From contig JBBANM010000006.1 of the NCBI GenBank assembly GCA_040401995.1, positions 1-64,000 on the forward strand: a stretch of DNA of 64,000 bases, in the 5' to 3' direction. Shown in pieces: positions 8,466 to 17,400 of this stretch (positions are counted from its first letter, which is position 1; every line of letters begins with the position of its first letter). The translations under genes and the position numbers were made by a program. This DNA comes from Haliscomenobacter sp040401995 (GTDB lineage Bacteria > Bacteroidota > Bacteroidia > Chitinophagales > Saprospiraceae). The notes beneath the pieces are model-generated. The model was given only the letters and a program-made list of their open reading frames with translations. It was not told the DNA's origin and searched no databases.

Positions 8466-9215
8466 TTATAAACAAGCCGGATTGACTCCCAGAACGTATT
8501 TTTTTACAACATCAATTTGTTTGGCGGTTTCTGCGCCTGAAAAACCTTTGAGTTGGTCATTCCCCAATTGTTTGCGCGCCGTTTCGGTAAGCTGGCGGGC
8601 AATGGGGACATAACTCCAATGCCATTTTTCCTCATTGTAGCCATCGGGGCGGTTGGCGCCTTTGGGCGAATAAGGTTGACAAAACCCGTATTCACCAGCG
8701 TGTTTGCTCAGCCAGTTGTAGATGGTTTTGCCAGGCCCTTTCACAAACCATTGATCGGAAAGGTTATTGAGGTCAATGTCGGTTCCCCAATGATGGCGAG
8801 AGGCGCCGGGCATGGCGCTGTATTCCATGATTTTCAAGGCACGTTGCTGTGGATCGGGATAGGCAGTTGCTGCATTTTCACCAGATGATAAGATCCGTTC
8901 GCCGCTCCATTTTGCTTCCCAAATGGATTTTTGTTTCTCAAAATTGCGGGTTGCGGAAATGATGACGAGTTTGACGCCTTGTTTTTTGGCGGCAGCATGC
9001 ATTTTTTTGAATGCCTCGTAGGCGTCGCGTCGCAGGTACATACCCGCGCCGTTGGCGTAGCTGGATTCAATAGAAATAAAATCGGGATGATTGGCGGGTT
9101 CAAAATGCCCGGTAAGGTACTCGATTGACCAATCAGCAGAAAGGGTAGGAGGTGTTGTAGCGGGCACACCAATGCAGCCCCACCGCAAAAATGCCCACAA
9201 GAGGATAGTTGTCAT
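8466..9215 (-). CDS. D,D-/L,D-carboxypeptidase, VanY/M15B family
   Basis: Predicted zinc peptidase that trims peptidoglycan stem peptides in the periplasm. The ATG at 9215 overlaps the stop of the upstream gene (TGATG), which points to translational coupling; a TTG one codon earlier is the alternative. A hydrophobic N-terminus (LLWAFLRWGCIG) is a signal or membrane anchor. Metal and catalytic motifs are SRHHWGTDIDL (about 147-157; the S-x-H-x-x-G-x-x-x-D pattern) and EKWHWSY (about 204). About 249 residues is normal for the family. Confidence 0.85.
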   Translation of the reverse strand: MTTILLWAFLRWGCIGVPATTPPTLSADWSIEYLTGHFEPANHPDFISIESSYANGAGMYLRRDAYEAFKKMHAAAKKQGVKLVIISATRNFEKQKSIWEAKWSGERILSSGENAATAYPDPQQRALKIMEYSAMPGASRHHWGTDIDLNNLSDQWFVKGPGKTIYNWLSKHAGEYGFCQPYSPKGANRPDGYNEEKWHWSYVPIARQLTETARKQLGNDQLKGFSGAETAKQIDVVKKYVLGVNPACL

Positions 9216-10633
9216 CAATATTCGAATTCTTTTTGTTCAATGGGATAGCCAAATAGGAATTTTTCCTTGATCAGGTTAGCAACTTTAGCTGGTACCATCG
9301 CTTCCCAACCGGCATTACCGCTGCGGATCAACGATAGTACTTCTTTGGAAAAAACATGCAGTACGTTGTGATCGTAGCCAGTAATGTCTTCAATTTGGTG
9401 GTTGTCCAACAAATGGCGGTACAAAAACTTGGCGCCTTCAGGAACGGGAGTGTTTTGGGCATCCATCAATTCTTCGTTACCTTCCTGCATGGCCGGATAC
9501 ACATAGATCTTGACGTTTTTGGTAAACAATTCGCCAAAGGCAGCCAACAAACGGCCATCCATGTTTTCGTAGTATTTCTTATTGATTAGCTCCAACAAAA
9601 ACTGAACACCCAGTACCAACCCAATTTTGTTGATACGGTGGTCGGTTAGGTATTGGATCAATCGCGGCAATTCATCACTGTTGGAAATGATGACCGATTG
9701 CCCCAAAGAATTCAGCAATTCAGCGCGATCCAAAAAGTCTTTTTCATCTAAATCGCCATCCGCCCTTAGGTTAGAAAGGGTGATTTCGGTGAGCAGTGCT
9801 GTTTTTTTAGGGTCAACATCAGGCTCATTGCGAAACTGTTGGTAACCCGATTTGAGCATGTCCATGTTCACCACGGTGGGCGGCCGAAAACTACCGCGCA
9901 CAATGGCCACGTCTTTTTTGTACAAAAACTCCGAAGCGTGTACATTGCGACCATCAGGCCCAAACATCGCCACATCCGACATACCGTGTTTGATCAAATA
10001 AAGGCTGAGCAAACGGTTGTCCAATTGTTCGAAATTAGGACCAGTGAGCCGGATCATGTCAATGTTGACCCTGCCGCGCAAGCTATCGATTAAAGATTCG
10101 ATCAGTACCTCAGGGTCTTGATTATAGCGAAAGCAACCATATACCAGATTGACGCCAAGAACGCCAATGGCCTGTTGTTGGAGCTTATTGTCGTTGTCGA
10201 GCATGCGCACGTGTAGCACCAAATCATTGGGTTCGCCATCTGGTTTTAACTGAAAACGAATACCCAGCCAGCCATCGCCATTAATAGTGCGCTTATAATT
10301 CACTGCTGCAATGGTATCGGCAAAAACGAAAAACGTACACTCTGGGCGCTCCTGCCGCAAGCGATTGTCCATGAGGTTGTACTCGTGATCCAGCATTTTG
10401 TAAAGCCGCGACTCGCACACATAGCGCCCGGTAGGTTCAGGACCGTAAATATGATCGGAGTAGACCTTATCGTAAGCCGACATGGTTTTGGCAATGGTGC
10501 CAGCGGCAGCGCCTACTTGAAAAAAATAACGAGCCACTTCCTGGCCAGCGCCGATCTCGGCAAAGGTGCCATAAATCAAGGGATCAAGATTGATCTCAAG
10601 GGCTTTTTGTTCGGTTTCGAGTAGTTTGCGCAT
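9215..10633 (-). CDS. Conserved protein of unknown function (~470 aa)
   Basis: I placed the start at the ATG giving MRKLLETEQKALEINLDP; a GTG 45 bp upstream adds 15 residues. The protein is soluble, without signal peptide or membrane segments. Recognisable blocks are YGTFAEIGAGQEVARYFFQVG (residues ~22-42, quoted here only as a landmark), GTIAKTMSAYDK, a CESRLYKMLDHEY block and FVFADTIAAVNYKRT. I recall the same blocks in widespread bacterial proteins with conflicting automatic names, so I give none. It is coupled to the M15 peptidase gene behind it. Confidence 0.75.
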   Translation of the reverse strand: MRKLLETEQKALEINLDPLIYGTFAEIGAGQEVARYFFQVGAAAGTIAKTMSAYDKVYSDHIYGPEPTGRYVCESRLYKMLDHEYNLMDNRLRQERPECTFFVFADTIAAVNYKRTINGDGWLGIRFQLKPDGEPNDLVLHVRMLDNDNKLQQQAIGVLGVNLVYGCFRYNQDPEVLIESLIDSLRGRVNIDMIRLTGPNFEQLDNRLLSLYLIKHGMSDVAMFGPDGRNVHASEFLYKKDVAIVRGSFRPPTVVNMDMLKSGYQQFRNEPDVDPKKTALLTEITLSNLRADGDLDEKDFLDRAELLNSLGQSVIISNSDELPRLIQYLTDHRINKIGLVLGVQFLLELINKKYYENMDGRLLAAFGELFTKNVKIYVYPAMQEGNEELMDAQNTPVPEGAKFLYRHLLDNHQIEDITGYDHNVLHVFSKEVLSLIRSGNAGWEAMVPAKVANLIKEKFLFGYPIEQKEFEY

Positions 10634-10727
10634 GGTTTGTTTGAACTTGAGGCTATCAATTTTTGTACTGCCGATCACTTACAACAAAAATATTGATTAT
10701 TTTTTGAACCACCACACATTAAATATG

Positions 10728-10841
10728 ACGCAAAAAATTCTTCCCGATTTTTTGAGAGGCTTTTGAATAGGAAGCTCACTTGAAATGAACCGTTCGACTT
10801 CCTATTCAAAACCCAAAAACGGGAAGTTAATTTTTTTGCGG
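10728..10841. repeat. Hairpin element E4 with conserved 17-base core
   Basis: The outer arms (ACGCAAAAAATT...CTTCCCG against CGGGAAGTTAATTTTTTTGCG) and a perfect 14-bp inner stem (TTTTGAATAGGAAG / CTTCCTATTCAAAA, 10761-10774 and 10798-10811) enclose ACTTGAAATGAACCGTT (10778-10794). The same 17 bases, inverted, form the centre of element E7 at 49750-49766 inside completely different arms. TATG occurs on both sides and could be a target duplication. It occupies the 316-bp gap upstream of mnmG. Confidence 0.7.
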
Positions 10842-10962
10842 TATGAAATGCCTACAGCCAGCTTATTTGTACAAATGCCATTTTTGTGTAAGATCAGCTA
10901 TCGGGTTAAACGATTCTTCGTAGGTTGTTGTTGAAAACCAAGCAAACAGCAAGTCAATTTTG

Positions 10963-10970
10963 TATCTTTG
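10963..10970 (+). promoter_or_regulatory. Candidate -7 promoter element for mnmG (TATCTTTG)
   Basis: This fits the Bacteroidota TAnnTTTG consensus and lies 26 bp before the mnmG start. A well-spaced -33 TTG is not evident (the nearest is 29 bp upstream), so support is moderate. Confidence 0.5.
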
Positions 10971-10995
10971 CCGGTCAAGTAAAAAAAATAGCACT

Positions 10996-12861
10996 ATGTT
11001 TCCCGAATACGATGTAATCGTGGTGGGCGCCGGCCACGCCGGTTGCGAAGCAGCAGTTGGAGCGGCGAATATGGGCTCCAAAGTACTGTTGGTAACCATG
11101 AACATGCAAACGATTGCCCAAATGTCGTGCAACCCAGCGATGGGCGGGGTTGCTAAAGGGCAGATCGTACGCGAAATTGACGCACTGGGCGGCTATTCGG
11201 GTATTGTAACCGATGAAACGATGGTGCAGTTTCGCATGCTCAATCGCTCCAAAGGCCCTGCTATGTGGAGTCCGCGTGCGCAAAGCGACCGCAATCTTTT
11301 TGCCCGCAAATGGCGCACTATGCTGGAAGCGCATCCCAATATCGATTTTTGGCAAGATATGGTCAAAAGCCTGGTAGTGGAAAACCAAGTGGTGAAAGGC
11401 GTTGTCACGGGTATGGGGCTCGAAATTCCTGCCAAATCTGTAGTGCTAACCAATGGCACCTTCCTAAATGGTTTAATTCATATTGGCGAAAAACAGCTCG
11501 GCGGCGGGCGCGCAGGCGAGAGCGCCGCGCGTGGCATCACTGAACAATTGGTAGAACTGGGTTTTGAAGCGGGGCGCATGAAAACCGGTACACCGCCGCG
11601 GGTAGATGGTCGTACGCTCAACTACGCAGCAATGGAAGTTCAACCTGGCGATGATGAGCCTGGCAAGTTTTCGTACGCTGACACCACCCCGATTACCAAG
11701 CAATTGCCTTGCTATATAACCTATACCAATCAGGAAGTACATGATATGTTGCGCACCGGGTTTGACCGCTCGCCGATGTTCAATGGACGTATCCAAGGCC
11801 GCGGACCGCGCTATTGCCCGTCGATAGAAGATAAAATCGATCGTTTTTCCGAACGTGATCGGCACCAGTTGTTTGTAGAACCCGAAGGCTGGGATACTTG
11901 CGAGATTTATGTGAATGGTTTTTCTTCCTCATTACCTGAGGATGTGCAATACAAAGCCCTGCGCATGATTCCTGGGTTTGAGCAAGCAAAAATGTTTCGT
12001 CCTGGCTATGCCATTGAATATGATTATTTTCCCCCTACACAGTTGATGGTGTCTTTGGAAACGCGCTTAGTAAAAAACCTATTTTTTGCCGGTCAAATCA
12101 ATGGTACTACCGGCTATGAAGAAGCTGCTTGTCAAGGACTTATTGCTGGCATGAATGCCCACTTGGCTATCCATGAGCAAGAACCACTTGTGATCAAACG
12201 CTCAGAAGGGTACATCGGCGTATTGATTGACGACTTGGTGAATAAGGGCACTCAAGAACCTTACCGAATGTTTACCTCGCGGGCGGAATACCGCATTTTG
12301 TTGCGGCAAGACAATGCCGATATTCGACTTACGCCACTGGCCGCCCAACTTGGGGTAATCGGTGCAGAAGAACGTATGGTGCGCGTAAATGAAAAAAGAG
12401 AAACTGCCATAGCCATCGAGCGCTTTTTGGAAGACTACAGCGTGAGTCCAGAGCAAGTCAATCCATTTTTGGAATCCATGGATAGCGCCGCCATCAAGCA
12501 AAAGGTGAAACTCAACGGCGTGTTGTTGCGCCCCAATGTAGGATTAACCGAACTGCGTGCCATTTTGCCCGATTTGGATACTTTCCTTCAGCCTTTTCCT
12601 CAGGAATTTATTGAATTGGCGGAGATCAATATGAAATATGAAGGGTACATTCGCAAGGAACAGGAATTGGTGGATAAAATGAATCGCTTGGAAGAAGTAA
12701 GACTCCAAGAAGATTTTGATTACCGCACGATCACTTCTTTGTCGTCAGAGGCACGTGAAAAATTGTTTCGCCTACGCCCGCGTACGATTGGCCAAGCCAG
12801 CCGAATCAGCGGCGTGTCTCCTTCCGATATTTCTGTACTTTTGGTACACATGGGTCGCTAG
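10996..12861 (+). CDS. mnmG: tRNA uridine-5-carboxymethylaminomethyl modification enzyme MnmG (GidA)
   Basis: An FAD enzyme that with MnmE installs the cmnm5 group on U34 of tRNAs reading split codon boxes. The ATG at 10996 opens the FAD-binding Rossmann motif (VIVVGAGHAGCEAA) almost at once; an upstream TTG in frame adds only 12 residues. Key motifs are SCNPAMGGVAKGQIVREID (first conserved Cys), ARGITEQLVELGFEAGRMKT, RYCPSIEDKIDRF (second conserved Cys) and GQINGTTGYEEAACQGL. The 621-residue length is typical. It is probably monocistronic or shares a transcript with the membrane protein 35 bp downstream. Confidence 0.97.
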   Translation: MFPEYDVIVVGAGHAGCEAAVGAANMGSKVLLVTMNMQTIAQMSCNPAMGGVAKGQIVREIDALGGYSGIVTDETMVQFRMLNRSKGPAMWSPRAQSDRNLFARKWRTMLEAHPNIDFWQDMVKSLVVENQVVKGVVTGMGLEIPAKSVVLTNGTFLNGLIHIGEKQLGGGRAGESAARGITEQLVELGFEAGRMKTGTPPRVDGRTLNYAAMEVQPGDDEPGKFSYADTTPITKQLPCYITYTNQEVHDMLRTGFDRSPMFNGRIQGRGPRYCPSIEDKIDRFSERDRHQLFVEPEGWDTCEIYVNGFSSSLPEDVQYKALRMIPGFEQAKMFRPGYAIEYDYFPPTQLMVSLETRLVKNLFFAGQINGTTGYEEAACQGLIAGMNAHLAIHEQEPLVIKRSEGYIGVLIDDLVNKGTQEPYRMFTSRAEYRILLRQDNADIRLTPLAAQLGVIGAEERMVRVNEKRETAIAIERFLEDYSVSPEQVNPFLESMDSAAIKQKVKLNGVLLRPNVGLTELRAILPDLDTFLQPFPQEFIELAEINMKYEGYIRKEQELVDKMNRLEEVRLQEDFDYRTITSLSSEAREKLFRLRPRTIGQASRISGVSPSDISVLLVHMGR

Positions 12862-12896
12862 AATTTATACATCTATAAACATCAAAAATTCAAGAT

Positions 12897-13340
12897 ATGC
12901 TTTACACTTTACTCGTTCATGCACACTCCGGTTTCCGTTGGGTGGTATTGATTTTATTGGTATTGGCAGTAGTCAATGCATTCCGCAAATGGAGAGGCAA
13001 AAATGCTTTTACTGATAGCGATCGCAAACTCAACTTGTTTGCCTTGATCAGCGCGCATTTGCAGTTGGTTTTCGGTTTTTGGTTATATTTCATCAGCCCT
13101 AAAGTCATTTTTTCGGCAGCAGCGATGAAAGACGCGGTATTGCGTTTTTTCCTGGTGGAGCACAGCTTTATGATGGTTATTGCGATTGTGCTAATTACCA
13201 TTGGTTACAGCCGAGCAAAACGTACCGAAGTTGCTGAATTGAAATTCCGTCGTACGTTTATATTGTATGCCTTTGGTTTGCTGGTTATCCTAGGTGCTAT
13301 TCCATGGCCATTTTTGGAATATGGTGGCAAGTGGTTTTAA
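12897..13340 (+). CDS. Four-helix membrane protein of unknown function (possible haem/cytochrome-b-like)
   Basis: The 147 residues have four predicted transmembrane helices (about 10-27, 45-65, 83-105 and 122-140). Histidines near or inside membrane helices (LLVHAHSGFRW, LISAHLQLVFG, LVEHSFMMV) give a pattern seen in small haem-binding membrane proteins, but ligands cannot be assigned from one sequence. An intrinsic terminator follows 27 bp after the stop. Confidence 0.65.
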   Translation: MLYTLLVHAHSGFRWVVLILLVLAVVNAFRKWRGKNAFTDSDRKLNLFALISAHLQLVFGFWLYFISPKVIFSAAAMKDAVLRFFLVEHSFMMVIAIVLITIGYSRAKRTEVAELKFRRTFILYAFGLLVILGAIPWPFLEYGGKWF

Positions 13341-13367
13341 TCTAAAGTCCTATTTTTAAAGGCTAAG

Positions 13368-13413
13368 TAGCGTTGGCAATCATTTTGGGTGCCGACGCTA
13401 TTTTTATTTTTTT
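13368..13413 (+). terminator. Intrinsic terminator after the four-helix membrane protein
   Basis: The stem TAGCGTTGGCA / TGCCGACGCTA (one G-U pair) has an 11-nt loop and is followed by a T-rich run. Confidence 0.85.
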
Positions 13414-13542
13414 ACATTAGTTAAAATTAAATTCATAAAAACGGAATAAAATCACCACTTAGCAGGCGTGGAAAAAAATGTGGAAAACTAATTGCAATGT
13501 GCTGATAACAAACAGGTTATTCTACCGTAAAAAATGATTAAA

Positions 13543-13766
13543 TTACATCATCTTTTCTGAGGCATCTTCTGCATACCACACAGGTTTAATTTTTTCAATG
13601 TATAATCCGTATTGTCGAAAACGTGTATTCGTTTTCAAATCTCTATTGCCAATCCCCATGGTCAATAGCATTGTGACATAAGACGGATTCCCATTTTCGT
13701 GAGGCTAATCATAATAACGGAAAAAACCTAACGGCTTAAAGCGCTTGCGTTTTTGAGCACGATGGT
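13543..13766 (-). pseudogene. Remnant of an unrecognised coding sequence
   Basis: The 13414-13856 gap looks empty, but its minus strand carries protein-like text. An open 42-codon stretch from 13671 reads MLLTMGIGNRDLKTNTRF, continues YGLYIEKIKPVWYAEDASEKMM and stops at 13543. Upstream in the same frame ENGNPSYVT precedes it. An in-frame TAG (13705-13707) then separates this from further plausible sequence (KRKRFKPLGFFRYYD) up to about 13766. This looks like the C-terminal end of a decayed gene. I cannot name the family, and a chance ORF is possible. Confidence 0.35.
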
Positions 13767-13856
13767 ATTCCTATTGTCTTTTTTCAAATGAATGGCAATA
13801 GGTATTTGTGGCGCGGAGTAAACCCGTTGTCGCCCTTTCACCTAATTCATTTTACT

Positions 13857-14918
13857 ATGAGACCATTTAAAACCCGTGCATTTATCGTTTTTGTACTGCC
13901 TGTTTTGCAGATTTCGGCAGTCTATTTTGTTACTCCCAGTGCAGCCATTGGCGCGCCAGAGTCTACGTCTATTCCTGCTGTTCCCATTGTTTCTTCTTTT
14001 GCGGAGTTTTCTGCGGAGTTGATTGGCCAGGCAGCAGTGCAACAGCATATCCGATTGCTGACCACCGAATGGCGCGCTTCAACCGAACTCATTCTGGGAA
14101 GGGCCCAATATTACTTCCCAATTTTTGAGGCCTATCTCGCCGAAGCACAACTGCCTAAATCGCTCAAGTACTTGGCAATGATTGAATCGGAGCTCAAGCC
14201 GCAGGTGAAATCGCGACATGGTGCCAGCGGACTTTGGCAGTTTATGCCTGTTACCGCCCGTTATTATGGTTTGCAAGTTGACGGAACGGTGGATGAGCGC
14301 CGCGATCCTTTGGCTTCCACGCAGGCAGCAGTGCGTCTGTTGGCGGATTTGCAACGTAAATTTCGCAGTTGGCCGCTGGTGTTGGCGGCCTACAATTGCG
14401 GAGAAGGACGGGTGCATAAGGCTATCCGGAAAGCCAAAACAACAAATTATGCCAAGGTTGCTCATTTTTTGCCGCGTCAAACCAGAAGGTACATCACCAA
14501 ATTCATCGCAACGGCTTGGGTAGGCGATGCTTTTGAAGCCTACGCTATTTGCCCACAAGTACCTGTCTCTTTAATGTTTCCAACTACAATATGGAGCAGC
14601 AATCAACCTTTTTCTTTCAAAGATTTATCGCTGCGTTGTGGGTTGAGTTTAAAACAGTTGCGCCACCTCAACCCGGGCTATTTGCAGGATCGTGTACCTT
14701 TTCGAAAAAAAGGCTACGACCTTATCCTGCCCTTGGCTTCTTGTGAGCAATTGAAAAAATCGTTGGGGGATACGTTGCATACAACTGTGCCTATCCATAA
14801 AAAAGTACGGCAGCAAACAAATGGTACGTTGCTAGCGGCCAATATCTATTCCAATAGACATCCCTTGATTATACTGCAACAAATACCGCGCTGGATCTGG
14901 CGCTGGGATTTTGTTTAA
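13857..14918 (+). CDS. Lytic transglycosylase (SLT/MltD-like) with LysM-like tail
   Basis: It cleaves peptidoglycan glycan strands in the periplasm. The ATG at 13857 opens a signal peptide (MRPFKTRAFIVFVLPVLQIS); a frame extension from 13788 is not needed. The SLT domain contains LPKSLKYLAMIESELKPQ (catalytic Glu), the GASGLWQFMPVTARYYGL block and LVLAAYNCGEGRVHKAI. The C-terminal part (FKDLSLRCGLSLKQLRHLNP) resembles a single LysM cell-wall-binding repeat. About 353 residues. Its 3' end overlaps the convergent radical SAM gene by 4 bp. Confidence 0.9.
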   Translation: MRPFKTRAFIVFVLPVLQISAVYFVTPSAAIGAPESTSIPAVPIVSSFAEFSAELIGQAAVQQHIRLLTTEWRASTELILGRAQYYFPIFEAYLAEAQLPKSLKYLAMIESELKPQVKSRHGASGLWQFMPVTARYYGLQVDGTVDERRDPLASTQAAVRLLADLQRKFRSWPLVLAAYNCGEGRVHKAIRKAKTTNYAKVAHFLPRQTRRYITKFIATAWVGDAFEAYAICPQVPVSLMFPTTIWSSNQPFSFKDLSLRCGLSLKQLRHLNPGYLQDRVPFRKKGYDLILPLASCEQLKKSLGDTLHTTVPIHKKVRQQTNGTLLAANIYSNRHPLIILQQIPRWIWRWDFV

Positions 14919-15859
14919 ATGACTGGCAATTCGATAAGGGTTCCGTTGTTGAGATTTTGCAAATGCTCGGAGAAAAAAGCATCGCAATACAGGCAGATAT
15001 TTTTCAGGTCGTGGGTGCGTTTTTGAGCTGTTTCGCGCGATACGCCAAACGTTTCCCCCATACCCCAGGGATCGCCGTCGTTGAGTTTTTGAAAAATGGG
15101 GTTTTGTGCCGCTTGTTCCAGAACTGCCGCTATGTGTTGTGTTCGCGCATCACCCAGCGGATACTTTGTACCCGGACAGCAAGGATTGATTTTCCACAAT
15201 TGGATACTAATTTCCTGTGGGATATCCTCGTAACCGCCTAAAAAATTACGGGCGCCGGAAAGGATGGTGCAAAAATTATGTTCCGGATCTTTGTTCCAAA
15301 TATCCTTTTCCAGGGCTCTGCCTCGCGCCCAATTGCCGCCCAACCACACATCTTCGGTAGCGCCCCAATACCCCCAGCTCAAGGGTTTTTCAATGAGGTA
15401 GGTTTCTTTTTCAACCAGTGGATCTTTGTCTTCGCCGTTTACGCCGCGGCTCGCAAAAAGATCAGCCAGCAACATCAATCGGTCGCCAGCATATTGGTGA
15501 TAACGATCAATGCTGGCAATATCAAAACGGGTAACACCTTTGGCAATTAAAGTATCCAGAATATCACTCGTCAACAGATCGCCATTGGTTTGCAACATGA
15601 TTTGCGTGTTGGAGCCATATTTTTCCTGGATTCGATCCAGGATGAGGTACAATTTTTTTCGCTCTGCCAGCGGTTCGCCGCCCGAAAGGATGATGCGATC
15701 AATTTTTGCGGGCAAATGCTCAATGATGGCCAAGCAATCGGCTTCGCTGATGCGTTCGCCATGTGGGCCAGAGTTGTTGTAGCAATGATCACAGGTATCG
15801 TTGCACAGTTGTGTAAATACCCAATACAAGGATTCCAAATGTTCAAAATCAGTTTTCAT
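14915..15859 (-). CDS. Radical SAM protein of unknown specificity
   Basis: The 314-residue protein carries the S-adenosylmethionine 4Fe-4S motif CNDTCDHCYNN (C-x3-C-x2-C, about residues 18-26) and the IILSGGEPLAERKKL block (GGE, SAM binding). Extra cysteines in the C-terminal half (NFCTI, NPCCPGTKY and NICLYCDAFF) could bind an auxiliary cluster, as in SPASM-type enzymes, but the spacing is not a textbook match. It is the last gene of the leftward operon and overlaps the ATPase gene by 11 bp, so it is tied to the YnjBCD-like importer. Its substrate may be the imported compound or a peptide; neither can be decided here. Confidence 0.8.
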   Translation of the reverse strand: MKTDFEHLESLYWVFTQLCNDTCDHCYNNSGPHGERISEADCLAIIEHLPAKIDRIILSGGEPLAERKKLYLILDRIQEKYGSNTQIMLQTNGDLLTSDILDTLIAKGVTRFDIASIDRYHQYAGDRLMLLADLFASRGVNGEDKDPLVEKETYLIEKPLSWGYWGATEDVWLGGNWARGRALEKDIWNKDPEHNFCTILSGARNFLGGYEDIPQEISIQLWKINPCCPGTKYPLGDARTQHIAAVLEQAAQNPIFQKLNDGDPWGMGETFGVSRETAQKRTHDLKNICLYCDAFFSEHLQNLNNGTLIELPVI

Positions 15860-16610
15860 GGCCGGTGGGTCTATCTGTTTTTATGCTTTCCCAAAAGGCC
15901 AATTCGGCCATTACTCCTGTTTCCGCATCTTCAATAAATGCGGCTTTAGAAGGATAAACTTTTAATTGACCTTGATCCAGGGTGGCTAAATGATCCCCCA
16001 TCAGGAGCGCCTCTTTTAAATCATGGGTAACAAAAATGGCGGTTATTTGATGGGCTTGCGCCAGTTTTTTGAAAAGGAATTGCATTTGTTGCCGCGTTTG
16101 GGCATCAAGCGCCCCAAAGGGTTCGTCCAGCAGTACCACTTTGGGTTGTACAATTAAGGCGCGCCCAAAAGCTACCCGCTGACGTTGTCCACCCGAAAGG
16201 GCATCGGGCATTTTATGAGCCTGCTCGCTAAGCCCTAATTCCTCCAGCATCTGGGCCACCTTTTGTGCGCAGGCGGCTGCGGGCGTCTTGCGTAGGCGCA
16301 ACCCAAACGCCAGGTTTTCAGCCACACTCAAATGTGGAAACAACAAGGCCTCTTGGTACAAATACAAGATGTTGCGGTGCTGCGGAGCGAGTTCGTTGAT
16401 GTGTTTTTGGTTTAAAAAAATGTCGCCTGTATCAGCGATTTCCAAGCCAGCGATGATTTTTAAAAGGGTGGTTTTTCCACTTCCTGAGCGACCCAAAATG
16501 CTCAAAACCTGGCCGCTTGCCAGCTCTAAATCCAGGCTGTGCAGCACTTTTTCGGATCCATATTTTTTGCTCAACTCTTTTACGATCAACAGTTTTTCGG
16601 TGGTACCCAT
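15849..16610 (-). CDS. ABC transporter ATP-binding protein (YnjD-like)
   Basis: The 253-residue ATPase energises the importer encoded just upstream. It has Walker A GRSGSGKTTLL (about 40-50), Q-loop LYLYQEALLFPHLSVAENLA, signature ALSGGQRQRVAFGRAL (about 137), Walker B KVVLLDEPFGALD (about 158-170) and the H-loop AIFVTHDLKEALLMGD. The FGALDAQTR D-loop and subfamily resemblance suit small-molecule importers (spermidine, thiamine and YnjD groups). It starts one base after the stop of the second permease. Confidence 0.88.
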   Translation of the reverse strand: MGTTEKLLIVKELSKKYGSEKVLHSLDLELASGQVLSILGRSGSGKTTLLKIIAGLEIADTGDIFLNQKHINELAPQHRNILYLYQEALLFPHLSVAENLAFGLRLRKTPAAACAQKVAQMLEELGLSEQAHKMPDALSGGQRQRVAFGRALIVQPKVVLLDEPFGALDAQTRQQMQFLFKKLAQAHQITAIFVTHDLKEALLMGDHLATLDQGQLKVYPSKAAFIEDAETGVMAELAFWESIKTDRPTGHEN

Positions 16611-16611
16611 C

Positions 16612-17400
16612 TTATTCTTTTTGATCTTCCATCCCCTCGGATCGAATAAACACCAAGCGCTTGTTGATCCAGAGCAACAACAAAGGTGGTGCCATCAATA
16701 AACAACTGGCTAAGGCGGCATAAAATATATTGGCTTCGCCTACGTATTGAAAAACCAACAAAGGTAGCGTTTGCACCTTTCCCACGCCAATCAAAGCGGT
16801 AAGACCGTATTCAAACCAGGAAATCAAAAAACTCTGAAAAAAACAGATCAACAAAGGGCCTTTCGCTAACGGAAAGGAAACCAGCCAGAAACCCTGCCAA
16901 GGCGAGCCGCCGAGGGTAGCCGCCAGTTGTTCCAAAGATCGGATATGGCTGTTCCAAAAGCTATTGAAAAAAATCACGCCAAAAGGTAAGGTGATTAAAA
17001 ATTGCGCCAACCAAACGCCTTGCACTTGCCCGGACAAACCCAAACGCAAAAAGTAATATTGCCAAGCCGCCGCCAATACCACTGGCGATACCAAATAAGG
17101 CAAATAGGAGCCGACCAGCCACTGCCGTTGATGGGCGGAATAGGCAATACTTCTAGCCAACAACAAACTCAAAAAACTAGCTGTTGCGCCAACACTAATG
17201 CTGATGATCAAGGACAATACGATTCCCTGACTGATTCTTTGGTCTTGAAAAAGACTGCTCCAGGTTGCGACCGACCAATGCTCAGGCAAAAGGGCGGGGT
17301 AAGACCATGTTTTTCCCAAAGAAAGCATTACTACAAAAAGAATCGGAAAAACCAGCAAAAATGCGGTCAACAGCGCAAGCAAGCGGTATTTTTTGGTCAT
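16612..17400 (-). CDS. ABC transporter permease, second subunit (YnjC C-terminal-like)
   Basis: A 262-residue integral membrane protein with about six helices. It has a binding-protein-dependent transport motif region (EQLAATLGGSPWQGFWLVSF, the EAA loop that contacts the ATPase). It overlaps the first permease gene by 4 bp. In E. coli the equivalent YnjC is one long fused permease; here the two halves are separate genes. Confidence 0.82.
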   Translation of the reverse strand: MTKKYRLLALLTAFLLVFPILFVVMLSLGKTWSYPALLPEHWSVATWSSLFQDQRISQGIVLSLIISISVGATASFLSLLLARSIAYSAHQRQWLVGSYLPYLVSPVVLAAAWQYYFLRLGLSGQVQGVWLAQFLITLPFGVIFFNSFWNSHIRSLEQLAATLGGSPWQGFWLVSFPLAKGPLLICFFQSFLISWFEYGLTALIGVGKVQTLPLLVFQYVGEANIFYAALASCLLMAPPLLLLWINKRLVFIRSEGMEDQKE

